In this document: in pieces, positions 34,501-46,423 of the stretch
Layout of the letters: each line of letters begins with the position of its first letter
Numbering within the stretch: the stretch's first letter is position 1
Assembly (NCBI RefSeq): GCF_933775445.1
Contig: NC_065875.1
Coordinates: forward strand, 3,596,001 to 3,660,000
DNA: 64,000 bases
Reading direction: 5' to 3'
Source: Argentina anserina
Taxonomy: Eukaryota > Streptophyta > Magnoliopsida > Rosales > Rosaceae
Program-made: the position numbers and the translations under genes
The notes under the pieces: generated by a model
The model's database searches: none
The model's input: the letters and a program-made list of their open reading frames with translations, nothing else
Told to the model about the DNA's origin: nothing

Positions 34501-37028
34501 ATGGAGGGACCGCAGCATTGGAGGCCCAGATTGTCGTTCAGGAGCGCCACCATAATGATGTGCTTGCTGAACCTCTTCACTGTTCTTCTTTTGCTTCAGG
34601 GCTTTCTCTCCTCTGCTTCTTCCCGCTCCAAATCCGCATCCACTGCAGGTCCATTTCTTCTCTCCTTTTCATAATTTGGCACTTGGGTATTGTTTGTCTT
34701 TGCAAAACTTGATGACCCATCATTTGAATTTGCTAAATTTGTGATCTTTAGTGTGTGGTTAGATCAATTAAGAGTTTTGGGTTTTTCCTTGAGGAATCCA
34801 ATTACTAAGGGTTTGTTCATGAGTTTATTTGGAATGGATTGATTGAATCTTTATAGAGAAGCTGAAAACTCTATGAGAAGTTGTTAATAATTTGGATGCA
34901 GTACAGCTTATAAGGTGAAATCTTGATTAGTTAACTAGATGGTCACTGTGAGATTAAACGCATCAATCTTGTGGCTTTAATTCAATGCACTCCATTATCC
35001 AACAGTGGGATTGTTGAACAGCCATGAAGTTTGACTGGGGAACCAGAATGAACACCGCGTCGTCTAATTCCATTTTAGGTTCTGTAATAGAAGAGTTCCT
35101 TCTATCCTTCAGTTAGTGAACACCGTGTAAGAGTAATTTTGTTAAACACAGAGTTTCTGTATATGTACTTAGAGTAAATCTCAAATGATGGTAGACTGGT
35201 GGTTGTCTTCAGTAATTTGTTCAGTTTCATATCGTGATGTGTCTTGATTTCCGATATGGATCATTAGATTTCTTACATATACTTCAGTCTACTTCGATTT
35301 AGGTCCAATGTCTGGACAACAGAGCATAAGGGCTTAACAACTCACTCCATCAAAACCGAACCTAGCTAGATATTGCCCTTTGCTAAAAAAGAAGACGCAC
35401 TATTGGTTCCTAGGGCCTTATTACTTTCGATTCTAATTTCTGCCAGGACTGACTAGAGCTCCGTATTCATTAGTAACCGATGCCTTACTCAACATTTTCT
35501 GTCTTAATTTTATTTTTTCATTTAGTCCCATTTTTCAACTGACGGATCAGTTGCAACTAAGATCACTTTTTTAGACTAGATTTATCTTACTGTGAACCTG
35601 TGAAGTACAAAAAATGGAATCTAACTTGATGATCATAATGAGCTATTATAAGAAAAATATTGTGGTGATTGTTAACATATTTCTTTGACTGAGCCATTGC
35701 AGTTCTTGTCCTGTACATACAAATTTCTCTATAAAACATTGGAGAATCTGATTTATTGATGCACGATCTTTTCTCTACCAACTGCAGCCACGCTCAGGTA
35801 TGTTAGAGAATCTGAAGAGATCCGTCTTGCTATGCAACCCCTGGAACTAATAAAAAGAGTAAGTATGGATGTTATTATAGGACTGCCGTAATTACTATTC
35901 TAGTTATAATTATCTAGCTACTGGTTGTTTAATTATAAATGAAGTGGTGAGTGCCCATGTACAAATTAGATTAAAGTTGTTTTCTGCATGGGCTTTCTCG
36001 GTTTTCTTTGAATATTATGTTTCCATACTCGATCTGCCAGACAGTTTGTAATTATTGATTTTCACTAAAAGCTGGGATCATGTTTAAATTGTTTCTTTTC
36101 AAATCAAACAACTAGTTATCCTGATCAAAACTTCTTCTCTTGTCAGGTGAGGGAAATCCAACGAGAAGCATCTGGAGAACCAGAAACAGTCCAAGAGAAA
36201 GAGATAAGGCAGACAGTTGCAGTTGACCTTTCCAAAAGATTGAAGGATTTGCGTTCTACTAATGATGCTAACAGCCTGAAAGGTTAATATAATTAATATT
36301 TGTCTAACCATATTTTTTTTCCTATTTTTTTTCTCTCTTACTAATTGATCTTGCGGTAAGCTAAATTCTAGTACTAGACTATTGGGCATTTGTGTTTCCA
36401 GCTCATTGTTTTGATTGTGGATGCACGTGTTCTCCCTGTCTGTGTTGTATAGTGGAGAAGTTTCGTGTCTATTTAGTCTTTGATTACTTTTAGCGTTTTT
36501 CTTTTCTAAGATTGCATTTGTTTAATATGTATTTTGCATATTAACTCTGTGAGAGCTACAATAAGTAATATTGGTGAACAATTGTATATGCATTTTTTCC
36601 ATAATTGTGTCACAGCACTTGCGGAATCCCGTCTGTAGGTCCGGAAGCGTCATGTCTGTTAGACTGTTACTTTTAAATAGACCATATATTCTTCCATTGG
36701 ATATAGGATTTGCTGCAAGGAACTCATCAAGCACTATTCACTCGTAGTATGCCTGCTGTTGATGCTGGATATGGTTTTTGTTGTTTATTGTGTGATTTAC
36801 ATGTATGTCTATGCCTGCCTGAGTGCCCGGTGAACAATTTATTGATAATATCATGACCTCATGTTTTGAGTAAATGAATGTTTTGGTTTCCTCTTGTTTC
36901 CGTAGATGTTTAAAATGGGTTTATTATCATATTCTGCAGCCTTGGAAGAATGGCGTAAACGGAAGATGGAACGCGCAAGACTACGGGGCCTGGAGAAAAA
37001 TGGAACAATACTCACCTCTCAAGCTTGA
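34501..37028 (+). CDS. Small conserved plant membrane protein, function unknown
   Basis: Four exons, 34501-34648, 35788-35858, 36147-36282 and 36940-37028, with GT-AG junctions and matched phases, give 147 residues plus TGA. The N-terminus is EGPQHWRPRLSFRSAT, then a single strongly hydrophobic segment (about residues 20-38, MMCLLNLFTVLLLLQGFL), then a hydrophilic tail with ESEEIRLAMQPLELIKR, VREIQREASGEPETVQEKE and a very basic EEWRKRKMERARLRG near the end. It looks like a signal-anchor protein with a charged helical tail. I believe that it belongs to a conserved but uncharacterised land-plant family; I cannot name it or assign a function. Confidence 0.82.
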
Positions 37029-37313
37029 GCCATCTTTCTTTCTTGTTAACTGTTGATAGTATACTTCAATTTGAACACCAAAGTTGTCTGGATATCAAGA
37101 TGTATCGTATATCTGATTCTGATTTATAAGCACAAAGAACATGTATACTTGTATACACTGAATTGGAGCAAAAGATTGGATGTATCTAAGCAGGGAAGTA
37201 ACCCAAATAAGCAAGATAACAAGCTGAACAAATTATTTCCGAAGTATGAAAGTTTCACAACATTCCACCATCCAGCAAGGAAAAGATGTCAACTGAGGTT
37301 CTTGTTTCTGCAG

Positions 37314-37563
37314 TGAAACGCACGAGGACATTTCCTCCAGCCATATGTCGTATGATGTACCTAAAGCTTGTTATTCAGATGATCAACTGCCCTCTTTGGG
37401 AAGACTACTTATGAAACCACCATCTATGCAAAGCATAATACACATTAAGGGGCACGAGATTGATTTGCACAATGAAAATGATGCTGTTGGGAATTGGTTT
37501 GAGGATGTGTTTGTGGCCAGTCTAACACAGCATAAAAGACTTTCGGCAAGCACTAGGCACTAA
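37314..37563 (+). other. Exon-like open frame, unknown
   Basis: A good acceptor (GTTTCTGCAG) at 37304-37313 opens a frame that starts ETHEDISSSHMSYDVPKAC and runs to TAA at 37563 (NWFEDVFVASLTQHK near the end). The composition is protein-like rather than random. The upstream 37180-37310 could be coding too (SNPNKQDNKLNKLFPKYES), but I cannot link it to a start. It may be the last exon of a gene fragment, or the 3' UTR of the preceding gene. Confidence 0.35.
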
Positions 37564-38316
37564 CCTCCTGGCTACTCCAAAATATATTATGCACTCTCAA
37601 ATTCCCATTCTGCCTTTGCTAGTGCTACTTATTGCATACTTGGGGCTTGTTTTGGTTTCTGAACTGAAGGCATCATCTGGCTTGTTTTTTGCTTCACAAC
37701 TTTCTCCTCTCATCTTCAGCACTACTGCGTCTTTCGTACTCAGGTCTCAGGGTGCTAGTACTTGCTCTTGGATGCCCCACTTTTCGCAGTTACTAGGATG
37801 GCTGGTTTATTTCATACCCTTGCTTTGAGTTCATTTTGTAGTTCTCTTGTATAACTAGTCATTGTTGTTCTAGTTTATCTAGTTCTCTAACTTTGTAAAT
37901 GTAGTGTGCTTACAGTCAGAGCATTGGAAATTTGGAATTATTGACTATACACTCTCATTGTTGTCCATTAGAATATCCCACTTAAGAACGTGTTTAAGAA
38001 TCAAAACTGAAAATTAAGTTCGAGGGGTAGATTTGTGAGTGATTATTCGTCTGTCAGAATAGTAATGTGACCAAATGTGTTTCTTAAGTCATCAGATTCA
38101 GACATAACACCTAGCTTCTATTTTTTCCATTCCATTTGAGATTCGCAAGAAGCAATCCTATCCGAGGTTATTGCAAACCACGCCCACTCAACATCTATTA
38201 CAAATTGGGACCAAATGTCTACCAATTTCTGTCTCTTCTGCTTCTAATATTTTTTTTTCTATATTATTTAGGACGTTTTAGATGCCTTCTCTTTGTAGTT
38301 TTTCTCTATATCATGA
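37564..38316. other. Intergenic
   Basis: No supported gene. A hydrophobic 79-codon open frame at 37589-37828 is unsupported. Confidence 0.4.
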
Positions 38317-38513
38317 TGTCTTTTATTTGGAGGTGATTCTATTTGCACCTCCAAAATGGCTAAGTGTATTTTCAGTGCTTATTACACCTCCAAAAATAAC
38401 AAAGTGTACTTCCAATGCTTATTAGTATTTACATGCGAGTTGAAAAGTCAATTAAGAAAAGATAAAAGATGGAGATGCATTTAGCCATTTCGGAGGTGGA
38501 AATAGAATTCCCC
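38317..38513. mobile_element. MITE with ~33-bp terminal inverted repeats
   Basis: Inverted repeats: GATTCTATTTGCACCTCC then AAAATGGCTAA (from 38329) and TTAGCCATTTCGGAGGTGG then AAATAGAATTC (to 38510), with about four mismatches. The 8-base TATCATGA occurs at 38309-38316 and 38514-38521, compatible with a hAT-type target duplication. The left end then has 12 extra bases before the inverted repeat. Internally the CACCTCCAAAA...TAAGTGTA...TGCTTATTA block is present twice. Non-coding, 197 bp. Confidence 0.78.
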
Positions 38514-41500
38514 TATCATGAGAAAAAAAAACACCTTGGAAATAGTTTAGACCGAGCTTGGCCTTACTGGTTTTGGCTATCTAAGAAATGGTCATGCATT
38601 TGGAAGTGTATGGCGTTCCTTAGACCCTTACAAGTTACAACCGAAGCTTGTCCTAATCATTTTGAGGCATTACAGATTGTAGTATTAGCTAGTTATTCAA
38701 AACTTCAGGTAACGGCAGCAGTTCCTTGCTCAAGCCCACAGTATATGTTTTATCAAAGATTCAGAAGCAACCCCATAAGTCATAAAGAAATGGATCTTTG
38801 CAAACATCAAGTGGGAATACTAATTATACAATTTATGTACAAACTTCAGCCATTTGTCATTATATATACAATGCTACAAGTGGGTACAAGGGATTAGTAC
38901 AGTTGGGTTTACAAGCTTGATAAACCTAAAGGGCAAGTATTATCAGTCGTAGTAGAATTGCTTGGCTGTGCAGGGCAGACTTTGTCATCAAAGAAGTCGA
39001 GAAATTATAAACAGTGAAAAATGTCAAGCGCATCATTGCAGCTACGTCTGTGGCTTGGTCAGCGAGCAACGTAATTGCAGTTTTTCTTCTCCACCTGGTA
39101 GCTGCAATTGTCGTGTACATCAGCCAAGCCAATACTTTTGGATCATCTGACAGGAAAATTTACATTGCCAGCATATACAAAAATTAAGGACCAGGGAACT
39201 CAAAAGCGAGATAGCAAATTTTCCGTAAACAGGGCCTGAATGAATTCTGCATAAGATAGTAAAGATACAGATCTAGTGAGCATAATGTATATATGACAAT
39301 AGATTATCTAACTTCAAATGCAATATGCAACAATCACCAGGTACGTCCTACATGATATTGTAACCAGAGTCACAATTGGCCACTCTTGCTTATAATTATA
39401 TAAAAATTGGACATATAAATAACTTAGAAGACTCGTGCTTACCCAGAAGCAAAACACTAAACTTTTCCAAACAAGATCATCATTTCCTAAAACTAATACA
39501 TCTTGAATAAGTGTTTGATTGTGTGTGCAGATGGCGTGTGTGCACAAGCATGGATTGTGTGATAATACATTTTTGACAAACATAAAGCAATAACGCTGCT
39601 TAGTTTTGTAGCAAAGCGATCACTTGACATAGTTCCTATTCATAGAAGTGACTTGGTCACAGAGAAAATGTCCTTTGCGGTTCCTAACACAGGCTAAAGA
39701 TCATAAGCAAGACAAGCAAAAATGAGTAGTGGCTAGAATCACATAAACCACCCACTACCCCACCTTTAGCTCGGTGAGAGTAAAGATCAGGATCGACTAG
39801 CCCTGCCAAGAATTCTAAAGGTTGAAAAATAATTCCTTGTCAGCATGAAAAGTAGAAACAATTAGTACTCTATACAGGACATATTATCTAGGGTGCAGTA
39901 TGTTGAAGGGATGGCTATTTAGAAAGTATATAGATTGTGAAACTATGCCAGGCAGCTAACATTACTAAGACAACCGCTAAGAATCGTTTTGACACAAGGA
40001 TGGGTTTGTGATGATACTAATAATGACATTGATACTGCTTACTGGTCTGAATATACTTGCACAACGAAGACATGCTAGAAATAGCCATTGAGTATGATTT
40101 TTAAAAGGAAATTGACAAGAGTTTGGGCAGGTCATGAATTTATTCTCATTGGCATATGGATGGGTGGGCTTAAGATTAAAACAAAAATACCTATATACTA
40201 AGTAATGGTAGTAGGAAACTGATACAGCAGATATCATCTGAAAGGGATAGATTCTACAACTGGCTATATCTGTGTCATATCCAAGTAGTATTACTTCCAA
40301 GTCTTGTTGAAGCATATTCAATAATTGAATGTAATGCATATGTGTTATGTCTGGAACTTAATGATGTGCCTAGAAATTCGTGATTGCATGCCTATTTAGA
40401 GAAGTACTAAGTATACTAAAGTTATAAAATTTCTAAGGCAAAAGCATGCATCAAGCAAACTAGATAGCATCTATATCTATAACCCTGACAAAGAAGTTAA
40501 GCTAAATCTTCCACACTAACTAGAACCCTAGTTTATAAGTTTGACAATTACTTATTGTGGACTGGGTAATCAGATATCATATACTAATCCCAAGAAGAAG
40601 AGAAGCAATAAATCCCACTCTAGTATTATGAAATGCAGGATGTTTTGAGGAAACCGATGACGTTTTTAATTCATGAAAATGATGCTACATGGAATGACTT
40701 TTGCGAACCCAAGGATGTTCATGGGTTCCCTGTTCCCATATCCTGGGTACATCATTCCGACCTGAAAGCTAAATCAGTAAATCACTCCCAAGCTGTGTAC
40801 CAAACATAGGAAAGGAATTCATACACAATCTTGATTCCCAAAATTGCAAACAGACACTACCTAAATTAAATGCCTGGCATGATTTTGTACAATGTAATTA
40901 AATTACCTTAAATGCCTCCTGCAGACATCAGCTATGCTGAATATTAACAACTTCTGTTCTAGGGAACTTATTTATGAGAAAAAAGATTGCACAATACTTA
41001 CCATCTTTATCTTAAAACAAAAATACTAGTCCCATGGGTAAAACGACTCCCCCCTAATTACTAGACAACCATGCAAAAATCAGCCCATAAACTACTTTGG
41101 CTAGAGTCAGCAAAGAAATAAAGTAGCCCTTTGACATCGCACAAAAGACATTACTTCATCTTCAGCTAGAAAGGATCTCCAAGAAGTGGTAATTAAGTCA
41201 TCTTACCATTTATATAGTATATGTGAAAAGCTTTTATGTGAGGAAATGTAGTATATAGTTCTGATAGACAGATAATTCATCAATCGGATATATATATACA
41301 TATACCAATAGAACTTATAGGAGTGGCACTGAGCCTGCTTCCATCCACCAAATAAAACGCTGAAATATCACTCTACTTCCCCGTGACTAAAAAAGAAAGA
41401 AACAAAAACAAATACAAAAGAAAGCAAAAACATACAAACAAACAAAAAAGAAAGCAAACAAAACATTTTCTCTGAATTACTGATATATTGCCTTTTTGTC

Positions 41501-42645
41501 ATAGCGACCACAACTCTATATAGAAATCATTATGCTTGCTTTTCAATGCATACCCACATATCAGACCCAAGATGAAGTTTTACCTTTACCTGAGTTGAGA
41601 CCCCCTTCAACAACTACTAGAGACACTAGACAACTACAATAGTCCTTAGACAAAAAAAAAAGATTTCTAGTTCTTAACTTTCCCAACAAAGACATTTTAG
41701 AAGTTAGATATACAATTAACATATCTTTAATTGAAATCTCAGGTATAGTTAAATCTCAGGAACAACTATTTGAAATTCACCACAATCTAGGAATCACCGA
41801 AACGGACGAGGACATTTAACTCGAATGACATTGCAACTTTCTAAAAACAAGGACTGACACGTTACGGTCTTGGACATTCATATTAAGTATATTAGTTAAA
41901 AGACTATATACATAACGCTGAAGGAAATAAATGCATTGTCATACTACCAAATAATGCACAATAAATTAAGATACCTATTCCATCAGTCAAGAGATACTCA
42001 AAACGGTTCTTATATATATTTGCAATCATAACCTCAAAAGTACATGCTGCTTTGTTGAATGAAATTGAAAAAACACCTAAAAAGTGTGCTCAGACGACAC
42101 AGGTATCACTGCTGTGTTCATAGGAATATCAAAGTAAACCAACACTGATACAAGAAGTGTTAAGAGGCGCGATGGGGAGTGTTAATGTGGCAGTTGATCT
42201 AGATAAGAACATAAATCTTATTGAGATGCCCTTTGTATTTTTTATCCTTAACGTGTAACAACCAATATGTTGATCAACAATAAGTTCTACAGATGATCAA
42301 GTTTGAACAGTTCATCATTAAGAACTTAGCTTTTGCCAACAAAGACATCCCGTTTAGTATTTTAATGTGGCAAAATTAACATCTGCACAAGTTCTACTAC
42401 TTGAAAATGACCACAACAAAATAATGCATGATTACAAATGACAAATTTGTACTGCTAGATGCACCAAATTTGGTGACTGCAATTTCAGTGTTTGCCGTAC
42501 TAATAGGGGTTCGGGGACCGGAAAGTATATAACTCTATAACGCACTTGTTTAAATGAAAGTCTACATTAATCATTTGGGTCATCAACAAATATGTCTATG
42601 TATTGTAGTCAAATGAACCATTACTAGACCTGCTCACTTAGAATG

Positions 42646-42659
42646 CCCCCCCCCCCCCC
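42646..42659. repeat. C14 homopolymer
   Basis: Fourteen consecutive C; its length is prone to sequencing error. Confidence 0.9.
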
Positions 42660-42740
42660 AACTGACTAACCATCACTAGACCTGATCCAGCTGACATAAA
42701 CAAATGAACCCATTGTAGTCAAATATAACACAGTCCTGGC

Positions 42741-42800
42741 ATCTCACACACAGAAAGAGCTCGTAGAGATATCTCACACACAGAAAGAGCTCGTAGAGAT
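42741..42800. repeat. Perfect 30-bp tandem duplication
   Basis: A 30-base unit (ATCTCACACACAGAAAGAGC, then TCGTAGAGAT) present twice with no mismatch (42741-42770, 42771-42800). Confidence 0.97.
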
Positions 42801-44410
42801 AAAATACTATATCTACAGACCCTCCTATATAATAGCGATGTTACAACCACTCCAAAATTAGGTATTACTTCGCTAACTCATAAAAATTTATTTCAAGTTT
42901 CAGACATTTCTTATATATATAATAAAACTAAATTATTTGATAAGTTTTATTTAATAAGTTTACTTGTGTGAATCCCATTTGAACTGCATTTATCACCGCC
43001 TCATGCGATGCTAATACCACTATTTGAGATGGCATCATAGGTATTTCATCAGTCTTTACATGAATATTAATGTATATACCAACATAAACTTAATGACAAC
43101 GAACAACCAATTATTGTCATTTTTATTGCCACAAGGAACAGAAAGAGGAATTGTTACCACCTTGGCACCTTTTGTCCATTTTATTCAGCTTTGGAAGCAG
43201 TTTGAAAGAAGAATACAAATAAGTCAAAGCATAGCTGGCCACTTCAGACCACCTAATCCTACCCAACCTAGAATACGTCCCTTTCTTTTGCTAATCATAA
43301 TCCATATGGATAAGCTATCCATATTAATAAGAAATAAATAAAAGGATATTGTATCCAATTTCCTGATGACTACTCAATATCTCAACCAGAATAGTAGTAC
43401 TATAAGGGGGGAAATTTGACTTTCTTCTAGAACATGAACAAGACCGGAAATATGTGGATACTCAGTAACATATAGAGAAAACCAAAACTAGTGGTCAATA
43501 TATTGCCCCGATAAAGACTGCTGAAAGCAGATTTAGCCATGAGCAGACAGCCTATGTTCTAGTAGTAGGTTTAAACAGTCTGCTGCTGACAATCTATTCT
43601 AGTACTAGGTTCAACAGCCTCTGTTCCTCTAATGTTGATGCTCAATTTCCAGACTGCAGTTAACCAGATTAACTATCTCAAACTAAGTCCATGATATGTT
43701 CTAAATGTAGCTGCAAATTACTACTCATACTAATCATCCAAAACCAAAACAATATACTTAATCAGTTAATTGAAAGATTATTCTAGATACATTCAAGATG
43801 CAACCACTAAGCTTTTATCCTTCGAGTATGTACCTTTGCAAAAACATCTTAACTATTTAATACACAGCCTAATGTCCCAATGAAAACTAATGAAACTGCC
43901 ATGCCCCGAAAGAGGCATAAATAAAAGAGGTAAAGCAATACTAATATGAACGGAAAACAATTGCATATGAAACAAACTGATGAAGAAATTATCCAAATAC
44001 TACCATAGAGGCAAGGCAGATAAATAAAAAAGTAACCAAATTCATAACAAAATGAATGGCAATATGCTATTTTTTTTTTAAATGAACAAAAGTTCCACAG
44101 AAATACATGCCTCTCAATAATATAGAACAACACAGAAAATTCCATCTCATGGACCAGAAATAATGCACACACTCTACACGACTACACCTAAGATGAATGA
44201 TGATTGACAATAAATATTGAATTCAAGCTATGACAAACGACAGGAAAAGACACCCTAACTGTATGTAATCACAACAATCAGAAGGGAATCAGGGGAACGC
44301 AGGAAAGAATGAAACATATATAGAAGTTCTTTTTGAAATGAAGTTAGCTTTACCTTACGGCGGCATATTCCCATAACTTTGTCGGGCATGTATCACACCT
44401 TCAAAATTCG

Positions 44411-46423
44411 TCAGTTACAGATAGCAAGTTTGCCTGTCCATTCATCAGCCACTGCTACCCCATAGTCAAGGCTTAACTCCCTCATAGGAGGAATGTTCTC
44501 CATTGCAAATAGCATAAGATGAGGAAACATCAGGTTGTTGTGATCATAGAGAATGAACTGCACCATCACATTTGGAGTGCTACTCTGACTCATATAACAA
44601 GCAACATTCCTCATTTTTGACACATCCATTGCAAAATCCAGAGGGGGAATTGCCGGAAAAGTAGGACGCACATAATCAGGATAAATCTGAGATAAGTTTC
44701 CCCATTCTGCCCATTTATCAGCAAACCGATGGGGATAAATCAAGCTATCACCATCCATAGCAAAGATATGAGCCTGCTCCCTTGTGAGAATAACTCCTGT
44801 ATACTCGCATATAAAACCACCGGCATGTATCAAGTCCAAAGACCTAACTCCCCAACCTGTTTCCCTTGATCTAAACACTTCTAGTCTCTTTTTCAATCCA
44901 TTTTGGCTGACACGATTCTTACACCCTGGGGGACAACGGCAGAAGGCCCCACACTCAAACACCACAGGCTTCCCCCTCAAAAGAAACCCACTCTGATCAT
45001 AAGGATACTCCCCTCCGTTTTTCATGGCGCAGAAGCAACCGTCATTACAACCACTAACACACTCACAGCCATGGCCATTTGCCGACTGATGATACACATG
45101 AGTCGGAAATGCAGCCGTCCTAAGATACTCATAATACAACGGATCCTGATCATCATCAATGTCATTAAAAAGCAACACCGGAATCTTCTCCCTCTGCTGC
45201 GAGAGGTCCAAACTAAGATAACCCCTCGGCCTCACAGACAAGGGCCTAGTCCTAAGACTCTCTGCAAACTTAAGCACCGAGCTCCCCATCTCGGGCTGCC
45301 CCTCAATCCTCAGCAACTTAAACTTATACACACCAAACCCCGATTTCCCAACATCAAGCCAAGTCTCTATAATCCTATACAAACCATCATACACATACAC
45401 CTTTTGCGAAACCGCACTCTGTATCTTCCTCCCCCTAATAACCCTCACATCAATGCCGTAATGCATACTCCTCTCCAATGCCAAGTTCCCTCCCTCGAGC
45501 TTCTGGTGTGCACATTGCTTGTTGAGCTTGTCCTGCCCTCCATGCCCTGTGTAGATGATCATATCGCCGGCATCCTCGTCGTCCTCGTAGCCACCGGAGA
45601 CGATAATGCTCGTTGCAATCGGCTCCCTATTGGAGCTCTGGCTCCCCGGGAGGTAGTCGATTCCGGCCTGGACCTGGCCGTGTAATCCCACCACACAAAG
45701 CTCCATTCTGAAGAAGAACAAGTCGCCGATGTAGACCCCTGGGATGGACCCCACGATGCGTTTGTCGCGGTTGAGCCAGAGGCCGCGGTCCCGGAGCACC
45801 GACGCGGCCCGTAAGTCGCCCCGGGTCCGTTTCCCCTGACCCGGATTCTTCTTCTCTTCTTCGGCGATTGAGATGATCCGAATCGCGTCGTAGAGCATCC
45901 GCGTCTTCCTGACGACATCGCGGAAGTAGCGGTGGTCCTCGACGCTGAGATCGGTGACTCGGACGAGCTCGTTCGACCGCTGCGGGTACTTTTTCCGGTG
46001 GACGGCCTCCGCCAGCTGCCGGTTCTGGCCGTTGTCCTCCACCGGGACCATCGCGCCGGTCTCCGGGTCCAACACCACGCCGTCCTCCTCTCCTCCGCCG
46101 CCGCCGCCGTTATGGATTCCTTTGGCGAAGGCGGTGTGGAAGAGCTCCTGAATGCGGTGGAACTCGGAGTAGACGGTGGTCTGGTCGGCGGGGGTGGCAG
46201 CCGGAGGGGTAGTTTGGGAAATGAGGAAAATGTCGGAGGGATCTTGTGGCGGTTGGGGTGGTTGTGGAGCGGTGGCGGTGTCCATGGAATCATCGTAAGG
46301 CTCGGCTTTGGGTTCGATTTTGGGGACCCTGAGCGGGGCTACGGCGGGATTGGGGGCGGGTGGAGGAGGAGGAGGAGGGGTAGGGGAGGCATTGAGGTCA
46401 AGAATTGGGAGGCGGGAGCCCAT
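44411..46423 (-). CDS. SUVH9: SUVH2/SUVH9-type SRA-SET domain protein
   Basis: An intronless gene of 670 residues. SUVH2/9 proteins bind methylated DNA through the SRA domain and help recruit the Pol V machinery of RNA-directed DNA methylation in the nucleus. The N-terminus is Pro-rich (residues 12-60). The SRA domain spans about 224-380 (GSIPGVYIGD, GLHGQVQAGIDYL, IIYTGHGG). The Cys-rich pre-SET is about 450-505 (CECVSGCNDGCFC, CGAFCRCPPGCKNR). SET follows at about 510-655. The catalytic NHSCxPN motif of active SUVH enzymes reads SQSSTPN at 612-618, and the post-SET Cys motif is absent (the protein ends GKLAICN). Both features mark the non-catalytic SUVH2/9 branch. SUVH2 and SUVH9 are close paralogues, and I cannot separate them. 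The length fits the family (about 650). Confidence 0.95.
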   Translation of the reverse strand: MGSRLPILDLNASPTPPPPPPPAPNPAVAPLRVPKIEPKAEPYDDSMDTATAPQPPQPPQDPSDIFLISQTTPPAATPADQTTVYSEFHRIQELFHTAFAKGIHNGGGGGGEEDGVVLDPETGAMVPVEDNGQNRQLAEAVHRKKYPQRSNELVRVTDLSVEDHRYFRDVVRKTRMLYDAIRIISIAEEEKKNPGQGKRTRGDLRAASVLRDRGLWLNRDKRIVGSIPGVYIGDLFFFRMELCVVGLHGQVQAGIDYLPGSQSSNREPIATSIIVSGGYEDDEDAGDMIIYTGHGGQDKLNKQCAHQKLEGGNLALERSMHYGIDVRVIRGRKIQSAVSQKVYVYDGLYRIIETWLDVGKSGFGVYKFKLLRIEGQPEMGSSVLKFAESLRTRPLSVRPRGYLSLDLSQQREKIPVLLFNDIDDDQDPLYYEYLRTAAFPTHVYHQSANGHGCECVSGCNDGCFCAMKNGGEYPYDQSGFLLRGKPVVFECGAFCRCPPGCKNRVSQNGLKKRLEVFRSRETGWGVRSLDLIHAGGFICEYTGVILTREQAHIFAMDGDSLIYPHRFADKWAEWGNLSQIYPDYVRPTFPAIPPLDFAMDVSKMRNVACYMSQSSTPNVMVQFILYDHNNLMFPHLMLFAMENIPPMRELSLDYGVAVADEWTGKLAICN

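Larger units (their letters stand above)
38514..44410. other. Large gene-poor interval
   Basis: Almost 6 kb of AT-rich DNA. I see no gene on either strand: the open frames are short, overlap on both strands and have no motif. The part nearest 44410 must hold the 3' UTR of the SUVH gene. It contains a C homopolymer and a 30-bp tandem duplication, listed separately. Confidence 0.5.

Noticed and set aside
43024..43341. 105-codon plus-strand frame
   Set aside because: Isolated, AT-rich, no recognisable domain or gene context.
44903..45685. 260-codon plus-strand open frame opposite the SUVH gene
   Set aside because: Composition is that of an antisense shadow; the minus-strand frame has clear SRA and SET motifs.
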